From assembly GCA_002347925.1 (NCBI GenBank), contig DDYL01000139.1, positions 8,321 through 16,792 of the forward strand: a stretch of 8,472 nucleotides of DNA, given 5' to 3'. The stretch comes from Chloroflexi bacterium UBA2235 (lineage in GTDB: Bacteria; Chloroflexota; UBA11872; UBA12225). A program made the position numbers and the translations under genes. The notes under the pieces were generated by a model. The model was not told the origin of the DNA, ran no database searches, and worked only from the letters and a program-made list of their open reading frames with translations. Shown one piece after another: positions 1-5,626 of the stretch. The stretch's first letter is position 1. Each line of letters begins with the position of its first letter.

Positions 1-561
1 TACGTCCGGGCGTCATTCAACTACACGATGGGCGGTCCCCGGTTGGAGAACCGCGACCACCGCATCCGGCCGGACATGGAGGGTGGCGGATTGATGGACG
101 TGGGATGCTACGCCGTCAATGCGGCCCGCTTCATCTACGGCGCCGAACCGGTCGAAGTGACGGCCATGCAGCGCGTGTCGGATGCGTTCGAGGTCGACAT
201 GTCTTTTGCGGGGGTGCTTCGGTTCCCGGGCGGTCGTCTGGCAGTCATCGACGGCGGCTTTGAGTCAACCGGCGCGCAGTTCTACGAAGTTGCCGGGACC
301 ACCGGGTCCGTCCGGGTGGAGAAGGCCTACCTCCCTGGCCCCGGCGCGGCGACAATCCGGGTCTCGCGGGGCAGTGTGGACGAGTATCACCAGAGTGCCG
401 CCTTCGATCAATATGCGGGCGAGGCTGACCACTTCGTGCACGCCGTCCGCGCGGGTCACCTGGACCTCCCGGCCGAGAACGGACTTGCCCAGACCGCCGT
501 GATCGAGGCCCTGTACGAAAGTGCCTCCACGGGCCGCGCCGTAGCGGTGGCGAAGGTCTGA
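1..561 (+). CDS. Gfo/Idh/MocA-family oxidoreductase, C-terminal part (5' end outside window)
   Basis: The frame is open from base 1 to TGA at 559-561, giving the last 186 residues; the N-terminal Rossmann NAD(P)-binding domain lies outside the window. What remains matches the C-terminal alpha/beta domain of this family. The GGGLMDVGCYAVNAARFIYG segment is the family's typical substrate/cofactor-side helix. A beta-sheet region follows (FPGGRLAVIDGGFES, then YEVAGTTGSVRVEKAY), and the end has DHFVHAVRAG and PAENGLAQTAVIEALYES, the usual closing helix. Family members are NAD(P)-dependent dehydrogenases of sugars, polyols and related compounds. The substrate cannot be told from this half. It runs away from the TetR gene behind it (convergent, 232 bases apart). 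A degraded copy of its last 45 or so codons occurs at 2751-2902. Confidence 0.9.
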   Translation, partial: YVRASFNYTMGGPRLENRDHRIRPDMEGGGLMDVGCYAVNAARFIYGAEPVEVTAMQRVSDAFEVDMSFAGVLRFPGGRLAVIDGGFESTGAQFYEVAGTTGSVRVEKAYLPGPGAATIRVSRGSVDEYHQSAAFDQYAGEADHFVHAVRAGHLDLPAENGLAQTAVIEALYESASTGRAVAVAKV

Positions 562-793
562 GGGGTTCCACGTAGCCACCAGTCACGATGCGCTTGCCCC
601 CATGCTGGACACCTGATGATGTTCCGGTGCCCGGCATGCGGGCTACTTTCCGACGCCTCACGTCGGTAACGGACAGGGCGACAGGGCCGGAGTTGGTGGT
701 CCGCCATGGTCCTCCACTTCCCTCACAAGCGCTCCGCAGGTTCCCCTTTGCACCTGATCTTCATAGGATGGATTTTTTCAAACGCTGTGGAGG

Positions 794-1408
794 TCATAGA
801 CCCTGATTGTCTGGGGGAGCAACCGCCAAGTTTGGTGATATGTCGACCGTGTCGGTGCCGTAGGGTTGCACGCTCTTCACAAGGGCGGCGATGTAGCGAT
901 CAGTGACGGACTGTCGCTCGACAAATACGCGGTGAAGGATTGCACCCGCCACCGTGAACTGCGCGAGGGGGAGTTCCGGGTCGACACCTGCTTCGCCTGG
1001 TTCCCCGCCCATCAGCTCCGTCCACGCGTTCCTCGTTGCCGCTTCAAGCTCCAGATCGTCTGGGAGTGCCAAGAGCAGTCGAACCACCGCACGTCCAACC
1101 GGAGACTCGATGAACCTGGCAAGGGCACGGGCCAATTCCTCCAGACGGCCACCGTGGGCACTTAGGGCATCTCCCGGTGAGACTGGGATGGCAGTGGCTA
1201 TGGCATCTGCCACGAGTGCCGACTTGGTCGGCCATCGGCGATAGAGACTCGCCCGATGGATGCCGGCGGTCACCGCGACGTCGGCAAGCGAGAAGTTGGC
1301 GTAGCCCCGCTCCGCAAGCATCGCCAGAGCGGCTTGGCGGGCCGCGTTCGCAAATGCATCGCGACGCCGGCGCAGTTTGGGCACTCCTGTCGCATCGACC
1401 CCTGCCAT
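794..1408 (-). CDS. TetR/AcrR-family transcriptional regulator
   Basis: A 204-residue protein of normal TetR length. Residues 16-65 form the DNA-binding domain: helix 1 (AFANAARQAALAML), the helix-turn-helix around FSLADVAVTAGIHRASLYRR, and the WPTKSALV stretch that usually follows it. The C-terminal helical part (about 85-185) would bind a small-molecule ligand and form the dimer; it is too variable to name an inducer. I chose the ATG at 1408 because it begins about 16 residues before helix 1. The frame stays open upstream to 1549 through the palindrome and the divergent gene, which is not credible as coding. No clear Shine-Dalgarno sequence precedes this ATG; GTG at 1417 is an alternative. 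The gene is divergent from the glycosyltransferase, with 82 bases between the starts, and a palindrome there is its probable operator. It likely represses both genes. Confidence 0.93.
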   Translation of the reverse strand: MAGVDATGVPKLRRRRDAFANAARQAALAMLAERGYANFSLADVAVTAGIHRASLYRRWPTKSALVADAIATAIPVSPGDALSAHGGRLEELARALARFIESPVGRAVVRLLLALPDDLELEAATRNAWTELMGGEPGEAGVDPELPLAQFTVAGAILHRVFVERQSVTDRYIAALVKSVQPYGTDTVDISPNLAVAPPDNQGL

Positions 1409-1453
1409 CTGCAACACGATAGCGAATCGCCGCGAAAGGATCTGAGCATTGGC

Positions 1454-1480
1454 TATAATGCGACATGATGTCGCTTTATA
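1454..1480. promoter_or_regulatory. 27-bp palindromic operator overlapping a -10 box (probable TetR-family site)
   Basis: The left arm TATAATGCGACAT (1454-1466) and right arm ATGTCGCTTTATA (1468-1480) are inverted around one central G. Twelve of 13 positions pair, and the inner seven pairs (GCGACAT/ATGTCGC) are perfect. The first six bases, TATAAT at 1454-1459, are a consensus -10 box for the glycosyltransferase; I see no good -35 at the usual distance. On the other strand the first six bases read TATAAA. The last base overlaps the AGGAG ribosome-binding site (1480-1484) of the glycosyltransferase. A bound dimer would block the core promoter of the + gene and probably that of the regulator. 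Assigning the site to the adjacent TetR protein is inference from position and symmetry. Confidence 0.8.
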
Positions 1481-1490
1481 GGAGATCCTG

Positions 1491-2750
1491 ATGCCAGTTC
1501 GGGTTGCGCTTGTCGGGATAGGGAGCCGCGGGGACGTCCAGCCGTACATCGCGCTGGGGCAACGCTTCGTGGACGAAGGTCACCCCACGACCCTTGTCAC
1601 CACCCAGGAGTTTGCACCGCTCGCGCGAAGTCACGGCATCGAAGTCGAGGAAGTTCCGGTCTCGGTCCAAGCGTTCATCTCGAACCCGACGACTTCCCGT
1701 GCGATCGAGGGAGGAGGCCTGATCCGGTCGTTCCTCAAGTTCCGCGAGATTTCCGCGTCCGCCAGGCAGGCAACGGGTGAAGCAGTTTCTCGGGTGACCG
1801 CCAAGGCAGATGTGCTGGTCGTAGGTTTCGGCGCGGTCGCCCTTGCGCACGCAGTCAAGTCAGTGACTGGAATACCCGTCGTCCGCGCGTATAACGTACC
1901 GATCACATCGACAAGTGCATTCCCCGGCGTGCTGTTCCCACGGCTGTCGATGCGACCCCGGTCTCTGACGCACCGGATTGGCCACTGGCTCACAAACCAG
2001 GCGGTTTGGATGCTTGCGGGTTCAGGTGGCGGCAGCGCGCGCAAGCGTCTTTCCCCGTTTGCGCCACCACTGTTATCCGCAGCGGAAGACGACCCTATCG
2101 CCTACGGGATCAGTCGGCACGTGCTGCCACGCCCAACCGACTGGCCATCCAATGCCACGATTGACGGCTTCTGGTTTGCGCGCGAACCCGAGACCTGGAC
2201 TCCGCCTGCAGACCTGGAAGCCTTCATCGCCGCCGGGAATGAACCGGTCTACGTTGGCTTCGGCAGCATGGCATCGGAGTCGTCTCAGGCGCTGACGAGG
2301 CACGTTGTCGAGGCGACCCAGGCCGCCGGGGTCCGGGTCGTCTTGCACCAAGGATGGGCCGGACTAGGCAATGGTGTCCTTCCCGCTCACGTACACCTCG
2401 TGGGGTCGGTGCCCCACTCTTGGCTCTTCCCGAGGATGGCGGCCATTGTCCACCATGGGGGCGCAGGTACGACGGCTTCGGCATTTCGGGCCGGTCGGCC
2501 GCAGGTCGTGGTTCCTTTCCACGGGGACCAACCATTCTGGGGATTGGTTGCGAATCAGACCGGCGTGGCTCCCAGGCCTCTCCCTCGAAGGTCCGTCACC
2601 ACGATGTCGCTCGCTCAGGCGCTGACTTCAGTCAGCGCCTCTCGGCATGTCGTGCGCGCTGCCGAAATCGGCCGGCTGATTGCAACCGAGGACGGCTGCG
2701 GGACGACTGTGAACCGCGTGTTGGGCAGCATCACGCGTCAGACCATATAG
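1491..2750 (+). CDS. GT1-type glycosyltransferase (YjiC / Gtf-like, GT-B fold)
   Basis: A 419-residue protein of full GT1 length. The N-terminal acceptor domain opens with a GSRGDVQP loop (residues 11-18), seen in antibiotic and sterol glycosyltransferases. The C-terminal nucleotide-sugar domain starts near residue 250 with VGFGSM (255-260). It carries the donor-binding block: VPHSWLFP (307-314), then HHGGAGTT (321-328) and FHGDQPFWG (343-351). It should transfer a sugar from an NDP-sugar to a small hydrophobic acceptor in the cytoplasm. The acceptor may be a drug, a secondary metabolite or a lipid; the sequence does not decide. The ATG at 1491 has AGGAG at 1480-1484, six bases upstream. Control by the divergent TetR protein suggests induction by a toxic or signalling compound, such as a macrolide-type antibiotic inactivated by glycosylation. 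That role is inferred from context only. A perfect 10-bp stem lies inside the gene at 2617-2640. Confidence 0.92.
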   Translation: MPVRVALVGIGSRGDVQPYIALGQRFVDEGHPTTLVTTQEFAPLARSHGIEVEEVPVSVQAFISNPTTSRAIEGGGLIRSFLKFREISASARQATGEAVSRVTAKADVLVVGFGAVALAHAVKSVTGIPVVRAYNVPITSTSAFPGVLFPRLSMRPRSLTHRIGHWLTNQAVWMLAGSGGGSARKRLSPFAPPLLSAAEDDPIAYGISRHVLPRPTDWPSNATIDGFWFAREPETWTPPADLEAFIAAGNEPVYVGFGSMASESSQALTRHVVEATQAAGVRVVLHQGWAGLGNGVLPAHVHLVGSVPHSWLFPRMAAIVHHGGAGTTASAFRAGRPQVVVPFHGDQPFWGLVANQTGVAPRPLPRRSVTTMSLAQALTSVSASRHVVRAAEIGRLIATEDGCGTTVNRVLGSITRQTI

Positions 2751-2902
2751 GCGCGGACACCCACCACTTCGTGCACGGTAGCAGACCGGGTCACCCGGAC
2801 CGACCGGCCGAGAACGGTGTCGCCCGGACCACCGTGATTGAGTCCTTCTACCTCTGTGCCGGCACCGTGATATCGGCAACTGTCGCGATGGTCTGGTCGT
2901 GA
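2751..2902 (+). pseudogene. Remnant of a second Gfo/Idh/MocA oxidoreductase 3' end
   Basis: Immediately after the glycosyltransferase stop, one frame reads HHFVHGSRPGHPDRPAENG, then VARTTVIESFY, and ends at TGA 2900-2902. It aligns without gaps to the last 45 or so residues of the oxidoreductase at 1-561 (DHFVHAVRAGHLDLPAENG, LAQTAVIEALY). By hand count about half the residues and about 70% of the bases match, including an identical CCGGCCGAGAACGG. The last few residues diverge and the tail is two codons longer. There is no start codon, no ribosome-binding site and no remainder of the gene. It is therefore a relic of a paralogous gene and not a working gene. In frame, upstream of 2750, there is only the glycosyltransferase shadow, so the break coincides with that gene's end. 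Confidence 0.75.
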
Positions 2903-2950
2903 GTTGACAAGGCTGTCCGCCCCACCCGTTGGAAGGACAACCATGTCAAC
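2903..2950. terminator. Strong imperfect palindrome between convergent genes, possible bidirectional terminator
   Basis: The left arm GTTGACAAGGCTGTCC (2903-2918) and right arm GGACAACCATGTCAAC (2935-2950) are inverted repeats matching at 14 of 16 positions around a 16-base loop. It fills most of the 58 bases between the relic's stop and the helicase stop codon, where transcripts from both sides meet. That position suits a two-way transcript end or an mRNA-stabilising hairpin. Neither strand has a U-tract after the stem, so it is not a classical intrinsic terminator. It could also be a scar of the rearrangement that left the oxidoreductase relic. Confidence 0.45.
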
Positions 2951-2960
2951 CGGGAACGTT

Positions 2961-4610
2961 CTAGGCGTTTGCGGCGGGGGTGGGTTCGGCGGGTGTGCCG
3001 TACAGGCCAAGGTCACGTTCGACCAAGCCGTCTCCGGCACGGTCCTTGATCGCGCCAAATACCTCGTAGTCCCACTCCGATACGAAGCTTATCGCCGTGC
3101 CGGCTCGTCCGGCGCGACCGGTACGCCCAATCCGGTGGACGTACTCCTCCGGTGTGTCCGGCAGGTCATAGTTGAGGACGTGCGAGACCCCGTCGATATC
3201 GAGACCGCGCGCCGCGACGTTCGTGGCAATCAGGAACCGGATCCGTCCTGAGCGGAAGTCGTCAAGCACGCGGTTCCGCTCGCCCTGTGGCAGGTCACCG
3301 TGCAGCGCCTTCGCCACGTAACCACGGCGTTGCATCGATTCTGCCAACCTGTCCGAAGTGATCTTCATTCGCCGGAAGACGAGCACGCGGTCGTAATCGC
3401 TCTCTTCCTTGACCAGCTTGTCAAGCGCGTCCAACTTGTCACGTTCGGCTACGTTCACGAAGTTCTGTCGGATTTGCGACGGCACCGACCGCATGTTGCC
3501 GGTCGTCTCCAGGGTGCTGACCCATTCCGGGTCGCGCAGGTATCGCTTGACCAACCGGGCAACGAATGGCGGGACCGTTGCCGAGAACAGGCAAGTCTGG
3601 CGTTCGCGGGGCATCCATTTGATGATCTGTTCGATCGCCTCGGCAAACCCGATGTCAAGCATTTCATCGGCCTCATCGAGAACCGCGACCCGGAGGTCTG
3701 TCAAGACGAGTGTGTTCCGCCAGAGGTGGTCCTGGACGCGCCCGGGTGTCCCGACAACTACCTGCGCCCCCCCGGCGAGGCCCTTGAGTTGGCGATCCAT
3801 TCCCTCGCCGCCGTAAACCGCGAGGACCTCGATCTTTCGTTCCCGTCCGAGGCGGGTCAGTTCGCCGGTGACCTGACGGCAAAGTTCACGCGTCGGGACA
3901 AGGATGAGCGCCTGGACGCTGCGGAGGGTCGGATCAATGCGCTCGATGATTGGCAGTCCGAAGGCCGCGGTCTTGCCGGTTCCGGTCTGCGCCTGTCCTA
4001 CCACGTCATTGCCGGCCAGGAGAATCGGGACACACTTGGCCTGGATCGGGGTGGGTTCCCGGTATCCGGCCATCCAGACGGCGGTCCGAACCGGATCGGT
4101 CAATTCCAGTTCGCCGAAAGTCCAGTCGGCGGGCATTGCCTCGGTCACGGTGGCACGCACCGATGCATCGCGACCGGCGACATGACGGCCGGGCTCATCG
4201 TGGGTGCGTGAAGGCTGGGCAGTTGTTACCGGTGCCGGCGCCTTTTGGGGACGCGCTTCGGAAAGAATTGGTCGGACGGTTGAAACAGCCCTAGTAGCGA
4301 TCGGTACAGCCTTGGGCGCAACTGCGGCCCATTTCGGGGGTGGAGCCTTGCCGACCGGCGGGTTCACGCGGAACGGCGTTCCTGATGCGCGCTCGAGCCA
4401 CGACCATGTTGTCGGCCGGGGGTAGGCGGTCACGCCTGCGGTGGTCAATGAGGTTGACGACGGGACGCGCGTGAAGGTGGAGAGTTGGGGCGGGATGTTT
4501 TCGACAAGCACGAGGGCCTCCAGTGGCAGGTGAGGCCGAACTTCAGGGCCGTCACCACGAAGGACGCCGGTGCGGGCACCAAACGAGGTGCATCGCCACG
4601 CGGGGTCCAA
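2961..4610 (-). CDS. DEAD-box ATP-dependent RNA helicase with Pro/Ala-rich N-terminal extension
   Basis: Counted from a TTG at 4610, the protein has 549 residues. All helicase motifs are present in order: Q motif ending at Q190, motif I AQTGTGKT (207-214), Ia PTREL (239-243), Ib TPGR (288-291), II DEAD (312-315), III SAT (343-345), IV around VLVF (409-412), V ARGLD (467-471) and VI HRIGRTGR (492-499). It should unwind RNA duplexes using ATP, in ribosome assembly, mRNA decay or cold adaptation. The core starts near residue 160. The 158 residues before it are low-complexity, rich in Pro, Ala, Thr and Val, and have no recognised domain; DEAD-box extensions are more often C-terminal. The start is uncertain. 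TTG 4610 has no Shine-Dalgarno sequence. ATG 4136 gives a bare 391-residue core with GAGG only two bases upstream. The true N-terminus may begin in another frame at ATG 4789. The core is certain; the start is not. Confidence 0.93.
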   Translation of the reverse strand: MDPAWRCTSFGARTGVLRGDGPEVRPHLPLEALVLVENIPPQLSTFTRVPSSTSLTTAGVTAYPRPTTWSWLERASGTPFRVNPPVGKAPPPKWAAVAPKAVPIATRAVSTVRPILSEARPQKAPAPVTTAQPSRTHDEPGRHVAGRDASVRATVTEAMPADWTFGELELTDPVRTAVWMAGYREPTPIQAKCVPILLAGNDVVGQAQTGTGKTAAFGLPIIERIDPTLRSVQALILVPTRELCRQVTGELTRLGRERKIEVLAVYGGEGMDRQLKGLAGGAQVVVGTPGRVQDHLWRNTLVLTDLRVAVLDEADEMLDIGFAEAIEQIIKWMPRERQTCLFSATVPPFVARLVKRYLRDPEWVSTLETTGNMRSVPSQIRQNFVNVAERDKLDALDKLVKEESDYDRVLVFRRMKITSDRLAESMQRRGYVAKALHGDLPQGERNRVLDDFRSGRIRFLIATNVAARGLDIDGVSHVLNYDLPDTPEEYVHRIGRTGRAGRAGTAISFVSEWDYEVFGAIKDRAGDGLVERDLGLYGTPAEPTPAANA

Positions 4611-4975
4611 GATTGCGACTGGCGCGACTGCGCGCGGTTTGAACCGTCCTGGGAGGGTCGCAAGGCGTGCGGGTTCGGGTTCGGCACCGGAATGCTTGGT
4701 GGTGCCTGAAATGCCACAGACCTCTTCGACGCGTCGGCCCCGATGCCTTCCGTCCCGATCATCTCGGTCTCGGTGGCCCTCGCGGTCATTGGGACGCGCC
4801 CATGTCCATAAGTGCGTGTGGCAAGAAAAAAGGGGCCCCTAAGGCACCCCCTCACCGATCTGTTCCCCGCACGGCCACCGCGTTTCCGGGCCGTTTTGTC
4901 GCTCGCAGTTGCATCAATCACGCACATCGTAGCACGGGCGAAGGCCGGGTGGGCCACATCAGGTCGCGGTGCGCA
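4611..4975. other. 365-base stretch without a definite gene
   Basis: On the - strand this holds, in transcription order, the tail behind the hydrolase-like gene, its terminator (4823-4850), and the leader or unrecognised N-terminal coding part of the helicase. The helicase frame stays open up to a stop at 4839-4841 but contains no ATG, GTG or TTG above 4610. A second - strand frame runs from ATG 4789 and has codon-like G/C third positions to roughly 4540. On the + strand, ACGGCC (4871-4876) and GGCCGT (4889-4894) form a short stem followed by TTTT, but no + strand gene leads into it. I see no convincing promoter. Confidence 0.5.
4823..4850 (-). terminator. Rho-independent terminator, - strand
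   Basis: Read on the - strand, GGGGT (4850-4846) pairs with GCCCC (4836-4832), including one T-G pair. After one mismatch, two further C-G pairs close a TTA loop, and TTTTTT (4831-4826) follows. It lies 126 bases behind the stop of the hydrolase-like gene and most simply ends that transcript. It also sits upstream of the helicase on the same strand, so if a promoter lies further up it could act as an attenuator in the helicase leader. Confidence 0.75.
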
Positions 4976-5416
4976 CTAGTCGTCTCCGGTACTCGGCCGG
5001 GCATTGTCTGCCGGTGGCGGATGGATCCAGCCGGCGACCTCGTCAAGGATGCGGTGGGAAACCATGCCCCATGCGAGTGCGCTGAGCACTGGGCGCCACC
5101 TTCCTGCAAGGAAACTCGCTGCGAAGACCGTGGCAATCGCTGGCACTGAATGGAATTCACGGAAGCGGTCAACGCCCAAACGTGGCCAGCGGGGGTGCAG
5201 CCGTCCAGAGAACGGGGACCGGTATGCACTCCGGTGGAACCGGAACGCGCGCACAATCGAGAGGTCACCCGAGTGCCAGATGTAAGACAGGTAATGATCG
5301 ACGTCGATCAGAACCCCACCGGTGAAGAGCGCACCAATCCGGGTGACAGACCATCCTCGGCGCCAGAGCGGCATGGCCAGCATGGCGGTGGCGAGGGCAT
5401 GGTGTGGCGGAAGCAT
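4976..5416 (-). CDS. Membrane protein of the metal-dependent hydrolase type (YdjM-like)
   Basis: A 146-residue protein from ATG 5416. The layout resembles YdjM/LexA-regulated membrane hydrolases (PF04307). There is an N-terminal His pair (PPHHALATAM), and a first membrane segment ends in DVDH (residues 38-41), the equivalent of that family's DIDH. FHS (88-90) stands where that family has THS, and a late segment has SHRILDEV (120-127) where it has SHILADM. These His and Asp residues are the proposed metal ligands. The biochemical activity of the family is not established. TTG 5425 would add three residues; I prefer ATG because neither start has a ribosome-binding site. It is divergent from the A-B operon, with 210 bases between starts, and its upstream edge carries an inverted copy of a motif repeated in front of that operon. 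The protein is at the short end for its family. Confidence 0.7.
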   Translation of the reverse strand: MLPPHHALATAMLAMPLWRRGWSVTRIGALFTGGVLIDVDHYLSYIWHSGDLSIVRAFRFHRSAYRSPFSGRLHPRWPRLGVDRFREFHSVPAIATVFAASFLAGRWRPVLSALAWGMVSHRILDEVAGWIHPPPADNARPSTGDD

Positions 5417-5425
5417 CAACCACAA

Positions 5426-5434
5426 GGGTAAACG
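5426..5434 (-). promoter_or_regulatory. Inverted copy of the CGTTTACCC motif at the hydrolase end
   Basis: The - strand reads CGTTTACCC, identical to the core of the two direct repeats at 5523-5544. It lies 10-18 bases upstream of the hydrolase ATG, and 89 bases separate it from the nearest repeat. Three copies of a 9-mer within 120 bases are unlikely by chance, so a shared regulator of the divergent genes is plausible. The regulator is unknown and the window encodes no obvious candidate. Confidence 0.45.
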
Positions 5435-5522
5435 AGTTTGCTTCTCGCCCTAAATGCTGGACGACTTGAACCGTTCCCGGATCCTGTGTCGTGTTAAATC
5501 GCGGTGTGAAGACCCACCGGAA

Positions 5523-5549
5523 GCGTTTACCCGGCGTTTACCCGGCGTT
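5523..5549 (+). repeat. 11-bp direct repeats (GCGTTTACCCG) upstream of the A-B operon
   Basis: There are two exact adjacent copies, 5523-5533 and 5534-5544, and the first five bases of a third (GCGTT, 5545-5549). The 11-bp period is about one turn of DNA, so two proteins bound here would lie on the same face, as with direct-repeat sites of OmpR/PhoB-type response regulators. The repeats end 77 bases before the A1 start codon, a fitting place for an activator site. I find no confident -35/-10 pair nearby. TTGAAC at 5466-5471 and TTAAAT at 5494-5499 are too far apart, with 22 bases between them. Confidence 0.6.
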
Positions 5550-5570
5550 GTGATGCGGACATGACACTTC

Positions 5571-5620
5571 TTCCGTGAACACCATGGCAGTGCCTCTTCT
5601 GGATTGGGTTCACGGGGAGG
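5571..5620 (+). promoter_or_regulatory. Leader hairpin overlapping the A1 ribosome-binding site
   Basis: CCGTGAAC (5573-5580) and GTTCACGG (5608-5615) form a perfect 8-bp stem, extendable by two T-G pairs to 5571/5617, around a 27-base loop. The Shine-Dalgarno sequence GGGGAGG (5614-5620) lies six bases before the A1 ATG and is partly inside the 3' arm. If the transcript starts upstream of 5571, this stem could limit translation of the first operon gene. The function is inferred from geometry only. Confidence 0.4.
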
Positions 5621-5626
5621 TTTCCA

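Noticed and set aside
650..666. Hairpin CCGACG/CGTCGG behind the oxidoreductase as a terminator
   Set aside because: 6-bp stem, no U-tract, and 88 bases from the stop codon; the rest of 562-793 shows nothing I can assign.
616..669. 17-codon ORF with CPAC (MMFRCPACGL), zinc-ribbon-like
   Set aside because: Only one Cys pair, no ribosome-binding site and far too short to fold; possibly a relic but not supportable.
2284..2626. 13-base direct repeat (CTCAGGCGCTGAC at 2284 and 2614) as a recombination site
   Set aside because: Both copies encode QALT in the same frame of one gene and have no matching flanks; most likely coincidence from codon use.
3300..4211. 303-codon open frame on the + strand
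   Set aside because: It lies entirely opposite the conserved DEAD-box core. Every helicase motif is read on the other strand, and the + strand translation has no recognisable domain.
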